DNA of 64,000 nucleotides from Paenibacillus sp. FSL H8-0548 (GTDB taxonomy: Bacteria; Bacillota; Bacilli; Paenibacillales; Paenibacillaceae): NCBI RefSeq assembly GCF_038630985.1, contig NZ_CP152049.1:6277501-6341500 (forward strand), given 5' to 3'. Under the pieces are notes generated by a model. That model was not told the DNA's origin. It worked only from the letters and a program-made list of their open reading frames with translations, and did not search any database. Positions within the stretch are counted from its first letter, which is position 1. Every line of letters begins with the position of its first letter. The position numbers and the translations under genes are program-made. Positions 1 to 8,263 of the stretch are shown here, piece by piece.

Positions 1-138
1 TAGCTCGCTCAGCTCTTGCAAATCCCTTAATATCGTTCTCGTCGATACTTCGAATTCCGTAGCAAGCTCTTTGACGGTAAATTTGCGCTTTCTATTTACG
101 GTCATCATCAACTCTATAAGTCGTTTCGATTTAGACAT
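1..138 (-). CDS. YafY/DeoR-type HTH transcriptional regulator (N-terminal part only)
   Basis: The minus strand opens with an ATG at 138 and reads 46 codons to the window edge, so only the N-terminus is visible. It begins MSKSKRLIELMMTVNRKRKF and continues into a winged helix-turn-helix of the HTH_11 type (TVKELATEFEVSTRTILRDL), the usual start of YafY-like regulators that normally carry a C-terminal WYL domain. GGGG lies a few bases upstream of the ATG. The gene is divergent from a DinB-fold gene, a pairing often seen for this regulator class, and a perfect palindrome sits between them. The effector cannot be judged because the rest lies outside the window. Confidence 0.8.
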   Translation of the reverse strand, partial: MSKSKRLIELMMTVNRKRKFTVKELATEFEVSTRTILRDLQELSEL

Positions 139-165
139 AGCTCTACCCCATTATTTTTATAATTA

Positions 166-180
166 TGACAACTGTTGTCA
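166..180. promoter_or_regulatory. 15-bp palindromic operator candidate
   Basis: TGACAAC-T-GTTGTCA is a perfect inverted repeat in the 116-bp divergent gap between the HTH regulator and the DinB-fold gene. Each arm contains TTGTCA, a fair -35 hexamer, on either strand. It is a good candidate for the binding site of the adjacent regulator, controlling both directions; this is inferred from position and symmetry only. Confidence 0.5.
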
Positions 181-254
181 CTATTATAAGCTACAATCAG
201 AATCAAGCCCACTTATGATGGACTCAATCAAATATGAAAAATGGAGCGTGACTC

Positions 255-740
255 ATGCCAGCCGTTCAAGAAATCAAAGCATTACTATTAGAAGAATTAG
301 AGCTTATCGTTAAGACATCCTCCAATTTAATACGTAAAATATCCTCCGAGCACTGGGATTACAGACCGCAAAGCAATATGAGATCGCTGCTTGAGCTCGT
401 TCACCATCTCGTATCCGTTCCCTCAACTGATCTGTTGATTCTTCAGGAAAGCAGCGAAGCCGCAATCCGTAAGCTGGAAGCTGATATTGCCGAGGATCGT
501 GATGCCGAGAGCATAGTTAAGTGGATGACCTCCGGCCTGCTTGAAGTGAGAGCTTATATGGAAAACCTTTCGGATGAGGATTTTCTGCACAAAGCAACAA
601 AACCCTTTTATTTGGAGCATAGCTCCGTACAGGCGAAATGGCTCATTGAGATTACGACTCACGCACAGCATCACCGCGCACAGCTATTTACCTATTTGAA
701 AATACAAGGCTATGAAGTCAATATGTTTGATTTGTACTAG
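255..740 (+). CDS. DinB-fold protein
   Basis: This is a 161-residue protein of the DinB/YfiT four-helix-bundle superfamily, whose members bind a divalent metal and often act as thiol-dependent transferases; the substrate is not predictable here. The characteristic helix near the C-terminus, with histidines in ITTHAQHHRAQLFTYL, and an earlier His pair (LVHHLV, about residues 49-50) fit the expected metal ligands. Length is typical. The ATG at 255 is preceded by GGAG. The gene is divergent from the truncated regulator gene and probably controlled by it. Confidence 0.75.
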   Translation: MPAVQEIKALLLEELELIVKTSSNLIRKISSEHWDYRPQSNMRSLLELVHHLVSVPSTDLLILQESSEAAIRKLEADIAEDRDAESIVKWMTSGLLEVRAYMENLSDEDFLHKATKPFYLEHSSVQAKWLIEITTHAQHHRAQLFTYLKIQGYEVNMFDLY

Positions 741-885
741 GAAACAGCTAAGCTGCATTTTGTTGTTGCAAGTTCATAAAAAAGCTCCTCCAGCTTGTTG
801 AGCGAACACTGAAAATGCAATCTAAATAAAAGACCGTCCCAAAAGTGGTATGCTCGCTATTAGTGGGAAAACTTAAAATTTCAAA

Positions 886-930
886 AAAATGGCGGTGCAG
901 GTGTCTATTCCTGAACCGCCATTTTCCTTT
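886..930. terminator. Strong hairpin terminator in the 741-1517 gap
   Basis: AAAATGGCGGT pairs with ACCGCCATTTT, and an inner CAGG/CCTG stem closes an 8-nt loop, giving one long stem flanked by A-rich (left) and T-rich (right) tracts. It could terminate transcription in either direction. The sequence just left of it (GACCGTCCCAAAAG around 832) resembles debris often left by insertion sequences, but no transposase remnant is visible. Confidence 0.6.
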
Positions 931-968
931 GTTTATTCACTTCTGCTTGCTTTAGCAGATTAAGAACT

Positions 969-1214
969 TTAAGAGCCTATATGTTCTTATCCGCTCGCTG
1001 TGACCATCATCCCCCACTAATTTCACATCATAAGCACATATATGCGCTTATCACTCAAAAATAACCGCAGCTTCACCACCATAAGCACCTATGTGTTCTT
1101 ATCCGCTCGCTGTGACCATCATCCGCCACTAATTCCACATCATAAGCGCATATATGCGCTTATCACCCAAGAATACTCGCAGGTTCACCGCCATAAGCAC
1201 CTATGTGTTCTTAT
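969..1214. repeat. Palindrome satellite A/B, short locus (2.2 units, 112-bp period)
   Basis: Alternating 22-bp palindromes start at 969 (B, diverged), 1030 (A), 1081 (B), 1142 (A) and 1193 (B). A-to-B steps are 51 bp and B-to-A steps 61 bp, a 112-bp unit. A reads ATAAGC...GCTTAT around an ATATAT-like centre; the copy at 1142 is a perfect palindrome. B is an imperfect relative starting ATAAGCACCT. The spacer contains CCGCCACTAATTCCACAT. The same repeat, with the same period, occurs in about 11 copies at 43040-44242. Small open frames here are not genes because 112 is not a multiple of three. Confidence 0.95.
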
Positions 1215-1357
1215 CCGCTCGCTGTGACGATCATCTGCCACTAATTCCGCTTAATAATGAACTACTCCGCCGTAGTCTATCGTGTTATGGGACAACCTCT
1301 TTACTTATTTGAAAGTTTTCGCCATATTAAATGCGTCCGTTTCGTTGATGTTGGCAC

Positions 1358-1381
1358 CTATCCTGCAGATTTGCAGGATAG
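1358..1381. repeat. Palindrome family C, single copy
   Basis: CTATCCTGC-AGATTT-GCAGGATAG is a perfect 9-bp inverted repeat with a 6-nt centre. Six related copies lie at 50488-50859. It shares the same intergenic gap (741-1517) as the short A/B locus. The rest of this gap shows no convincing gene. Confidence 0.85.
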
Positions 1382-1517
1382 CTTAATATAGCTGTTTTTT
1401 AGTAGATGACCAAAGTCACCTATTGGCGCTCTGTATAGCAGCCTTCACAGTAACTACTGCTGCTGAAATAAGGAAAGTTTTTAAATCGCTCGTTAACGTT
1501 CATCTTCATATATGATG

Positions 1518-4439
1518 TTAAAAAATCTTTTTCTCCCTGATAATTCCCTCATACCCATCAGGCACCTTGATATTGACCTTCACCGACGCTGGGTACGCAA
1601 CAGAGATTTCTATTACATGCTCTGCGATCAGCTTCCACGAAACATCGATTTGACCCTCTTCAGATAGTGGAACAGTGCCTCTTGCCCAAGTTAAATCGCA
1701 TGGGTTTGGCATAATATCAACTTCTGTCCAGCCCATAGCCTTGCTGCGAACACCAAGCACCTCGCGTCCAAGGAAATAAGCTGGCGCTGCCGACCAAGCA
1801 TGACAATGACTTCTGGTCAGCATATTGGGGTTAGCACGGTTCTCCGTGAAATTAGGGTACATTTCCCAGCAAGTTGTAGCATCATGCTCGATCATTTGTC
1901 CGAAATTTCTGCGAATGTCATCAACGATATTGGAGTAGCGCCCCGCCTCAGACAATGCTTCATAATAGAAGAAGGACATAAACGGACTGCCAATTTGTAC
2001 AAAATGGGAAGGAGCCTCGGTCAAATAACGTTCCATCACGCCGCGGCGTTCAGCTTGCGCGACTCCTGTCAAATAGGCAACAACCTGTGTTTGAACAGAA
2101 AATATATCTGATTTGCGGCCGTCTACATGAATACAATCCAAATAAGCGGACTGCTCCTCCGACCAAAGATGCTGGTTGATCGCTGCCTGCAGCTTTTCTG
2201 CTGCATCAGCAAACTTTCCTTCACCCTCCAAATCACCTGATAGATATGCCATCTCAGAAGCTACTCGCAAGGTTTTTACTAGGAAGCAGTTCTGATGTGT
2301 GACAATTCCTTCGTTCGGCTGATCAATGGGTGACCAATCGAGTAAATTCCAGCCCTTTATCGCCAGCAGGCCATCATCATCGATTTCCTTCAAATAATGC
2401 TCTAGCGTAAATCGGATATGCGGGTACATTTCCTTAGCAAAATCCAAATCAGCCGTCTGTTCCACATATTCTCGGCATGCAATCGCCCAGAAGAACGTCC
2501 AGTTCGGAATGACGCTGCTCCAACCGCTTGGCACCTGATTCGCGTATAAAGGTGTTTGATCCTTGGAGCCGGGCACAAGACGCAAGCAGCGCTTCACGAT
2601 CTCATTCACACCGAACAAATAATTGCTTACTAAAGCTTCATTACGACTGTCTCCTACCCAGAAAACCTGTTCATAGGCCGGACAATCCACAAAGGTGTCC
2701 TCCATACAAAGCTTCGTTGTATGGCGGCTAATTTCCCAAATATCGTTCAGCATCGGATCAGACGATTGGAATTTACCGATCTCTGCTACTGGATAATGAT
2801 TCGATAAATAGTGAACATTGAACAGTTTTACAGGTTGATTCGCCTGGCGGACAGTAAGCATTAAGTAACGCATTCCTCTTCGTACTGGTGATGAATAGCG
2901 CTGTCTGCCTTTTTTGCAGACATAACGAAGCGTGTTATCTAGACCAAACGTATGCTGAAGGTAATCCGCTGTCCTATACTCAAATCCATAAAAGTCTAAA
3001 ATAGTGCCCTCTCCTGCCTCGACCTCAAAGGTTAGATAACCAGTAAGCTCCTTGCCGAAGTCGATGATTAGCTCCGTATCGAGCCCCGAGTAGGCCGGTA
3101 TCACCCCAAACGACGCATTCGGAATCACGATGTTCTGCAGCGCTGCTGGAATATTGCGCGGAGTGCTTTCTTTCTTCCAGACGGATAAACCAAAGACATC
3201 TGCCTCGCTCACTAAGCTTTCAGGAATAGAACGAATATAGGAGGAATACGCTTCCAAATCTTTTACATCAAAAACGTTATGGATCACTTGCTTATACTGT
3301 TCATCCTCGAAATCAATCTCTCTGCTTTCTTGATGATCCAAATAAACGGTGCTGTCGAATGGGCCTATCGTTATAAAAGCAGAGGCATCCTCCGTACACT
3401 GTTCGTCAACAAGTGGTGAGCGAAGCTCTACAGCCGTTTCGCTATAAATACCCATGTGCAGCTTGCCGGTATGAATTTTCTGTCCACTTACATCGATAAT
3501 TAGCAGGTTATCTCCTTTACGAAGAGTAATGGAGGCATATCGCTCAGGAAGCACGCCTGTAAATTCAGCTTCATCTAATGTGGTACCATTTAACGAGACC
3601 GCTCTTACACACTCTCCAGCACTAGGAAATCCGAGTACGATATCCGTTTCCTCCTGTACCGAAAGCACCGTTGCTGCATATCCCGTATAACTGATGTGAT
3701 TAGCATGATTCTCACTTCCCACCAGCATCTGATTCCGTATATCGATCGCTGTAGAGAAGGTAAAGCTTTTTACGCTGTTCATGGTCAATACTCGTGAAGG
3801 ATAGACAGGAACCTCCGCAAGCAATGGAATATCCCGCTCCTGCACTCTCTTCCATGGCCCTGTACCAACCTGCCCAATGAGCTGTGCTTGTTCCCAGCCT
3901 TCGTCATTATAGGAGCGGTTTGACCAATCCTCCGCCCACATGGCTGCATCTATATATTCTGAGAAGCCCTGCTGACAGGACATACGTGAGGAGCGTGTGT
4001 GATAGCCTTCATGAATGGAGCTTCGCCAGCTTTGATCTGTTGTTAGCAGTGTTTCCATACCTGCTTCACTGTTTCTGTCCAGCTGTACAAGCAAACCGCC
4101 GCGGCCTCGTTCATAATAAAAGGTGGATACGCCAAAATGAAGGACGAGCACCGCAATCGTATTCGTCTCGCCAGGTATAAGCAAATGACCAACATCGTAT
4201 ACATCATAAAATTGCTCAACGGTCCATGAACGCACAGGCCCTCTGCCTACCTGTTCACCGTTAATATAAAGAACATAGCGAGAATCCGCACTAATACGTA
4301 GTGTCGTTTGAGTTTCACCAACAGGTGCACCCGCCATCTGTTCAGCTTTAAAGCTCCTTCTGAAGCAGCGCCATTCATTGCGCGGACTCTCCACCTCACC
4401 GCCCCAAATCCAATTCGCATTCCAACCTTGATCTATCAT
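1518..4439 (-). CDS. GH78 alpha-L-rhamnosidase family protein
   Basis: A 973-residue protein of the bacterial alpha-L-rhamnosidase family, which removes terminal rhamnose from plant polysaccharides or glycosides by inverting hydrolysis. The N-terminal beta-sandwich part (NWIWGGE, then a jelly-roll with RGPVRSW) is followed by an (alpha/alpha)6 barrel. Around residues 580-595 VDCPAYEQVFWVGDSRNEA corresponds to the family's general-acid loop, although the usual D-E spacing is altered, and ATTCWEMYP near residue 857 fits the base region. CHAWSAAPAYFLGREVLGV is a typical C-terminal GH78 signature. No signal peptide is seen, so it is probably cytoplasmic and acts on imported oligosaccharides. The gene is divergent from an AraC regulator that likely controls it. 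Confidence 0.88.
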   Translation of the reverse strand: MIDQGWNANWIWGGEVESPRNEWRCFRRSFKAEQMAGAPVGETQTTLRISADSRYVLYINGEQVGRGPVRSWTVEQFYDVYDVGHLLIPGETNTIAVLVLHFGVSTFYYERGRGGLLVQLDRNSEAGMETLLTTDQSWRSSIHEGYHTRSSRMSCQQGFSEYIDAAMWAEDWSNRSYNDEGWEQAQLIGQVGTGPWKRVQERDIPLLAEVPVYPSRVLTMNSVKSFTFSTAIDIRNQMLVGSENHANHISYTGYAATVLSVQEETDIVLGFPSAGECVRAVSLNGTTLDEAEFTGVLPERYASITLRKGDNLLIIDVSGQKIHTGKLHMGIYSETAVELRSPLVDEQCTEDASAFITIGPFDSTVYLDHQESREIDFEDEQYKQVIHNVFDVKDLEAYSSYIRSIPESLVSEADVFGLSVWKKESTPRNIPAALQNIVIPNASFGVIPAYSGLDTELIIDFGKELTGYLTFEVEAGEGTILDFYGFEYRTADYLQHTFGLDNTLRYVCKKGRQRYSSPVRRGMRYLMLTVRQANQPVKLFNVHYLSNHYPVAEIGKFQSSDPMLNDIWEISRHTTKLCMEDTFVDCPAYEQVFWVGDSRNEALVSNYLFGVNEIVKRCLRLVPGSKDQTPLYANQVPSGWSSVIPNWTFFWAIACREYVEQTADLDFAKEMYPHIRFTLEHYLKEIDDDGLLAIKGWNLLDWSPIDQPNEGIVTHQNCFLVKTLRVASEMAYLSGDLEGEGKFADAAEKLQAAINQHLWSEEQSAYLDCIHVDGRKSDIFSVQTQVVAYLTGVAQAERRGVMERYLTEAPSHFVQIGSPFMSFFYYEALSEAGRYSNIVDDIRRNFGQMIEHDATTCWEMYPNFTENRANPNMLTRSHCHAWSAAPAYFLGREVLGVRSKAMGWTEVDIMPNPCDLTWARGTVPLSEEGQIDVSWKLIAEHVIEISVAYPASVKVNIKVPDGYEGIIREKKIF

Positions 4440-4492
4440 GCTATTCCGCTCCTCTTATATCCATTTCTCAATAGGCATGCTCGTGCATTACA

Positions 4493-4506
4493 ACTATAAT
4501 TATAGT
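4493..4506. promoter_or_regulatory. Palindromic AT-rich promoter element
   Basis: ACTATAA-TTATAGT is a perfect 14-bp palindrome 54 bp upstream of the rhamnosidase start. It contains TATAAT-like -10 hexamers on both strands and may serve divergent promoters or bind a dimeric regulator. Confidence 0.4.
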
Positions 4507-4536
4507 AAAATCAAAGGAATCAATTACCCCCATTTC

Positions 4537-4568
4537 GGACATTTAATCCCTTGAAAAGGACATTGAAT
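4537..4568 (+). promoter_or_regulatory. Direct-repeat operator candidate for the AraC regulator
   Basis: GGACATTTAAT at 4537 and GGACATTGAAT at 4558 are repeated in direct orientation with a 21-bp step, i.e. two helical turns. This is the arrangement expected for an AraC-type dimer, and it lies 18 bp before the regulator's ATG, in the gap shared with the rhamnosidase gene. Confidence 0.6.
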
Positions 4569-4586
4569 GAAAGGATCGAATAGCTA

Positions 4587-5504
4587 ATGACGAGCAAGCA
4601 TTCGCAATTATACAAAGGAGAGCAATTTCTCCATAGAAATGGATTCATCTATGTGAACCGAGCCGAGGAGAACTTTCATTTGCCGCTGCATAATCATGAT
4701 TTTGTTGAGCTGGCTTATGTAGCTGAAGGAAAGGGCTTCCATCATATTGGCGATGAGGTCATCCCCGTCTACAAAGGCTTATTATTTCTATTGCCGCCGG
4801 GTATATCCCATGTTTTCCGGCCCTCTACGCCTTCTCTTATCAACCCGCCATTAATCGTATACAATTGTGTTTTCTTGCCGTCACTCCTTCAGCAGCTTGG
4901 CATATGGATTGGAGATCGGGCGATTATTGATGATCTAGAGTACCGTTTCACGGAGCCAGCGGCCTTTCAAACTCTCTTTGATTCTGATCATGTCATCGAG
5001 GGGCTATTCCGAAATCTCCTTCGTGAATACGAGCTTCCGCAGAGCGGTTCTTATCCTTATTTGCAGACACTGCTCGTTCAGCTGTTTTTATCGATCTATC
5101 GATTACAGCAAAACAAATCCAATGCTTCCATAGAAGGAAATGCTTCTGCTCATTTTCATCATATATTGCACTATATCGAGCAGCATGCCCAAGAAAACAT
5201 AACGCTGGCGCAGCTTGCGAAGCAATGCCAATGGAGTGAGAGACATTTCAGCCGCGTATTCAAGCAGCGCACCGGACAAACCTTCCTTCATTACTTGCAG
5301 CATCTGCGCATCAAAAAAAGCTGCGAGCTCCTAAGGAGATCCCAGCTTAAAATCAGCACTCTAGCAGAAGAGGCAGGCTACAAAAATATCGACGCTTTCC
5401 TCATTCACTTCAAAAGAATTGTCGGCATGACGCCGCGTGAGTATCGGCGGATGGTCCAGGAGCATCAAGCACGGCCCGAACAGCATTCCACAAATAAAGG
5501 ATAG
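4587..5504 (+). CDS. AraC-family transcriptional regulator
   Basis: A 305-residue regulator. Residues about 20-110 form a cupin-like sugar-sensing domain (HLPLHNHDFVELAYVAEG, with the metal-style His pair), and about residues 190-290 hold the double helix-turn-helix DNA-binding domain: ITLAQLAKQCQWSERHFSRV, then ISTLAEEAGYKNIDAFLIHF and the closing GMTPREYRR. Members of this family usually activate an adjacent carbohydrate gene when ligand binds. The divergent partner is the GH78 rhamnosidase gene, so rhamnose or a rhamnosyl oligosaccharide is the likely inducer. A 21-bp-spaced direct repeat just upstream suggests autoregulation. Confidence 0.9.
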   Translation: MTSKHSQLYKGEQFLHRNGFIYVNRAEENFHLPLHNHDFVELAYVAEGKGFHHIGDEVIPVYKGLLFLLPPGISHVFRPSTPSLINPPLIVYNCVFLPSLLQQLGIWIGDRAIIDDLEYRFTEPAAFQTLFDSDHVIEGLFRNLLREYELPQSGSYPYLQTLLVQLFLSIYRLQQNKSNASIEGNASAHFHHILHYIEQHAQENITLAQLAKQCQWSERHFSRVFKQRTGQTFLHYLQHLRIKKSCELLRRSQLKISTLAEEAGYKNIDAFLIHFKRIVGMTPREYRRMVQEHQARPEQHSTNKG

Positions 5505-5545
5505 AGAGGGCGTCGTATTTTATGAAATGGAAGATAGTTGCCGGT

Positions 5546-6301
5546 TCATTCTTTGTCCAACATCCTATGGCCTTCCGCTAATTCGATCTCGAAGAAGCCT
5601 GCCATAACACGCGATTCATAATCAATCGCCTTGCTACTGCCCATAACTATAATATTTCGAATGTCGGCCGCATCCTCTGCTGGCAGCGAGAAAGCCTTCG
5701 TATAAGGATACACTTCTCTAAATGTCGTATAAATCGCATTTATTAATTTATCATTCTTTATTTTACCCATTAGATTCATAATAACAGCTCCGCTTGCAGT
5801 AAGCTTTTCTCTCGTTAATTGAAAAAACTCTAACGTTGTAAAATGATAGGGAGTACCTTCCTTCGTGAAAGCATCCACCACGATATAGTCAAAGGCAGCG
5901 GGCGCTTGATCACATAGAATTTGGCGTCCATCTCCAATAACCGTATCATCGCTGCGATAATGAAAATAAGCTTTGCTAAGCTCCACGACCTTCTCGTTAA
6001 TTTCTGCAATGGTAAATCGTTTATCCGAATAATGACCTGCGATGGTTCCAATGCCATGCCCAATCATAAACACATTTTCAAACGACCGATCATTCCACTC
6101 CATCAAATGAATAATCGCTCTCGGATACTCCATCACAATACGACCCGGGTTCTTTAAATCAATTGCACCTTGGATGGCCTCATTCGAGAACTGGAGAAAC
6201 CGGTATTTCCCTACTTGCCCATACAACTGGTTCGAATCGTAAACGGCAATCTCTTGCAAACCGCTCATTTCTTTAGCTAATAAAAACAAATGAATGTTCA
6301 C
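5546..6301 (-). CDS. Spermidine-synthase-like SAM-dependent protein
   Basis: A 251-residue protein of the spermine/spermidine synthase fold, a Rossmann domain that binds (decarboxylated) S-adenosylmethionine. Visible blocks are the N-terminal beta region (YGQVGKYRFLQFSNEAIQGA), YPRAIIHL, the nucleotide loop FMIGHGIGTIAGHY, AEINEKVVELS, and FDYIVVDAF where true synthases place catalytic Asp residues. Many such Firmicute proteins are not polyamine synthases, so the reaction is uncertain. The longest frame starts at a GTG; a later ATG (residue 12) is possible, but neither has a strong Shine-Dalgarno site. It lies 22 bp downstream of the copper-amine-oxidase-N protein gene, probably cotranscribed. 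Confidence 0.75.
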   Translation of the reverse strand: MNIHLFLLAKEMSGLQEIAVYDSNQLYGQVGKYRFLQFSNEAIQGAIDLKNPGRIVMEYPRAIIHLMEWNDRSFENVFMIGHGIGTIAGHYSDKRFTIAEINEKVVELSKAYFHYRSDDTVIGDGRQILCDQAPAAFDYIVVDAFTKEGTPYHFTTLEFFQLTREKLTASGAVIMNLMGKIKNDKLINAIYTTFREVYPYTKAFSLPAEDAADIRNIIVMGSSKAIDYESRVMAGFFEIELAEGHRMLDKE

Positions 6302-6323
6302 CTTCTACTCATGAGTAATCTTG

Positions 6324-7202
6324 TTATTTAGTATCCGTCCGTACTTCTCCTTCTATTGGTACAATAATCCCCTTTGAATAGCCTGTGATAGCATCTATTT
6401 CCGTGCGATTTCCCTCGCTATCAATCGTTCCGTAGCTCAATAAGTCTGCCATAAAATGATCACTGAAATAAACAGACTCCCCGAATGGCATTGGCTCCTT
6501 GCCCGCTTCACCATTTACACCTAAGGTATCCTTCTGCCACTTCATCTCAGCGAGACCGTCCACGTTGATTTCAATATAATTCAGCAAACCCTTGTACTCC
6601 CAAAAAAAGCGAAGTGCTTCCCCTTTAGGGAAGGTGTATACCGTTGTGAAGCCTTCTCCATAAGGACGAACATCTATACCATTATTCAATCTGGTCAAAT
6701 TAAGTGCGAGCTCGCGCGCTTTCGCAAGATCACCGCTTTTTAACGTTTCAAACTGCTCTACTCCCGTTGGCGTCCGCACAATAACTTGCTTTGTCGTGCT
6801 ATTATAAGCAACTGTTCCGCCCAAGGTCTCGGTTACAAATCGAGCAGGAACATAGGTACGTCCTTTCTGGACGGTTACTGGTGCATCTAAGGCTATGCTT
6901 TTGCCATTTACATCTGCCGTTTTCAAGCCATCTTTAAGGCGAATCGTCTTTTTCTGCGCAGTATTATTTATTATGATCGTTTTAGTAGCGGACTCATAGG
7001 TATAGCTGATCTTGGCAGGATCATTAAACGCCCTCAATTGAACCATCGTTCTGCCGTTCACATTCAAGACATCCTGTTGATATACGCCATTTATAAACAT
7101 TTTAACAGACTGTGGTGCAGAAGCAGCCATTGCAGCAGATCCCACACTTAACACTCCTGCTACTGTTAATGCAGCAGCTGCCGTTTTCATCCACTTTTTC
7201 AT
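6324..7202 (-). CDS. Exported protein with copper-amine-oxidase N-terminal domain
   Basis: A 292-residue secreted protein. Residues 1-27 form a Sec signal peptide ending in AMAA. Residues about 30-150 match the copper amine oxidase N-terminal-like module common in Paenibacillus exported proteins: FINGVYQQDVLNVNGRTMVQLRAF, then TYVPARFVTETLGGTVAYNS. The C-terminal half is not recognised and carries no oxidase catalytic core, so no enzymatic role should be assumed; the module is thought to bind cell-wall or protein partners. The ATG has an excellent AGGAGG 8 nt upstream. Confidence 0.85.
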   Translation of the reverse strand: MKKWMKTAAAALTVAGVLSVGSAAMAASAPQSVKMFINGVYQQDVLNVNGRTMVQLRAFNDPAKISYTYESATKTIIINNTAQKKTIRLKDGLKTADVNGKSIALDAPVTVQKGRTYVPARFVTETLGGTVAYNSTTKQVIVRTPTGVEQFETLKSGDLAKARELALNLTRLNNGIDVRPYGEGFTTVYTFPKGEALRFFWEYKGLLNYIEINVDGLAEMKWQKDTLGVNGEAGKEPMPFGESVYFSDHFMADLLSYGTIDSEGNRTEIDAITGYSKGIIVPIEGEVRTDTK

Positions 7203-7442
7203 TCGCCTAACCTCCTGTAAAATCGTTAAGCTTATTGTGCTTCTGTCCCATTGCCTATTAAAAATGAACCATCATCCCATCACAATTCTGACGTTCATTT
7301 TAAATTATATACAGTGATCAGTAACACGAATTCGTATTTATAGACGCCTGAATTAAGGAAATGTTACAGTTTATGTATGATTATTCAAATTTCATACTGC
7401 TTTTGCACCGCTGTCTATTTCCTACGAAGGTGTAAGGAAGGA

Positions 7443-7478
7443 TATTCTAGGATACAACTAGAATATTCTAGTATTCTA
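7443..7478 (+). promoter_or_regulatory. TATTCTA operator cluster
   Basis: Three TATTCTA boxes (7443, 7464, 7472) are packed before the Shine-Dalgarno site. TATTCTAG (7443-7450) and CTAGAATA (7458-7465) form an inverted repeat with a 7-bp spacer, and CTAGAAT-ATTCTAG (7458-7471) is a perfect 14-bp palindrome. It looks like a repressor operator; the regulator is unknown. Confidence 0.5.
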
Positions 7479-7494
7479 TTAGAGGAGTGAACGA

Positions 7495-8160
7495 ATGAAC
7501 ATCTCCACCTATTCTGAGTTTGTAGCTTTAGTTCAGCAATATAAGATTTTTCCATTCTCTGATTTCATTCCCGAATATCCTTCACTAACCTCCGTCGTCC
7601 CGAGTGACAGCTGGCATACAGAAACTGAGTTTGACCCTTGGCCATGGCGCGTCAAAATTGTAAAGGATGAGCATGCGGCATATGGAAAATTTTTCGGCAC
7701 AAAAGGCTGCTTCATCTCCGTAGATCTGTTCCCAAAGGTACAGCTGCTGCTTACGCAGGGCAAAAGCGTAGAAGAGCGCTACAGCAGCGGTCTTATGTCG
7801 CAAAATGCGAGAAATATTTATCAACTCGTCAAAGAAGCTGGAAATATCGACTCTCGCAACCTCCGCAAGGAGAGCGGGCTTACGGCAAAAGAGCAAAAGA
7901 AGGATTATGATCGTGCGCTCATCGACCTGCAGAACTTTGCAGACATCGTCATTACTGGAGCACAGGAAACGGACTTCGATGGAGGCTGGAGCAGCATGTG
8001 CTTCGAAAGCTCTGAGCATTGGCTGCAGGTTGCGCTTGGGAAAGAATTGGAGTCCAAAGAGGATTTAGCAGAAGTGCGAGCGGTCGTTAAAACGGAGCTA
8101 AGCGAGCTTTGCTCTGCAAAAGCTTTGAAATATTTAGATAAAAAGCTGCTGCTAAGCTGA
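7495..8160 (+). CDS. AlkZ-related winged-helix protein
   Basis: A 221-residue soluble protein that resembles short proteins annotated as AlkZ-related. AlkZ/YcaQ enzymes are winged-helix DNA glycosylases. The middle segment NARNIYQLVKEAGNIDSRNL followed by RKESGL looks like a winged-helix unit that decides on chain extension, and the N-terminal part is Trp- and Pro-rich (DPWPWRVKIVKDEHAAYGKF). I do not see the QxQ catalytic motif of AlkZ, so glycosylase activity is not claimed. The start has GAGGAG 6 nt upstream. It stands alone with its own palindromic control region. Confidence 0.55.
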   Translation: MNISTYSEFVALVQQYKIFPFSDFIPEYPSLTSVVPSDSWHTETEFDPWPWRVKIVKDEHAAYGKFFGTKGCFISVDLFPKVQLLLTQGKSVEERYSSGLMSQNARNIYQLVKEAGNIDSRNLRKESGLTAKEQKKDYDRALIDLQNFADIVITGAQETDFDGGWSSMCFESSEHWLQVALGKELESKEDLAEVRAVVKTELSELCSAKALKYLDKKLLLS

Positions 8161-8173
8161 TAGCTGCTGGAAA

Positions 8174-8219
8174 AAGAGGTGCTGCAATGCTTCTAAACAA
8201 GCGCATCGCAACACCTCTT
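8174..8219 (+). terminator. Hairpin after the AlkZ-related gene
   Basis: AAGAGGTG pairs with CACCTCTT, extended inward by TGC/GCA, across a 20-odd nt loop. It lies 14 bp after the stop codon. The right flank is only moderately T-rich, so efficiency is uncertain. Confidence 0.5.
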
Positions 8220-8263
8220 GCATGGCTATCCCTCTTCTTCGCAGCATAGCAGAAATATATGTA

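Noticed and set aside
832..930. Complete insertion sequence in the 741-1517 gap
   Set aside because: Only a hairpin and IS-like debris; no transposase fragment or inverted ends found.
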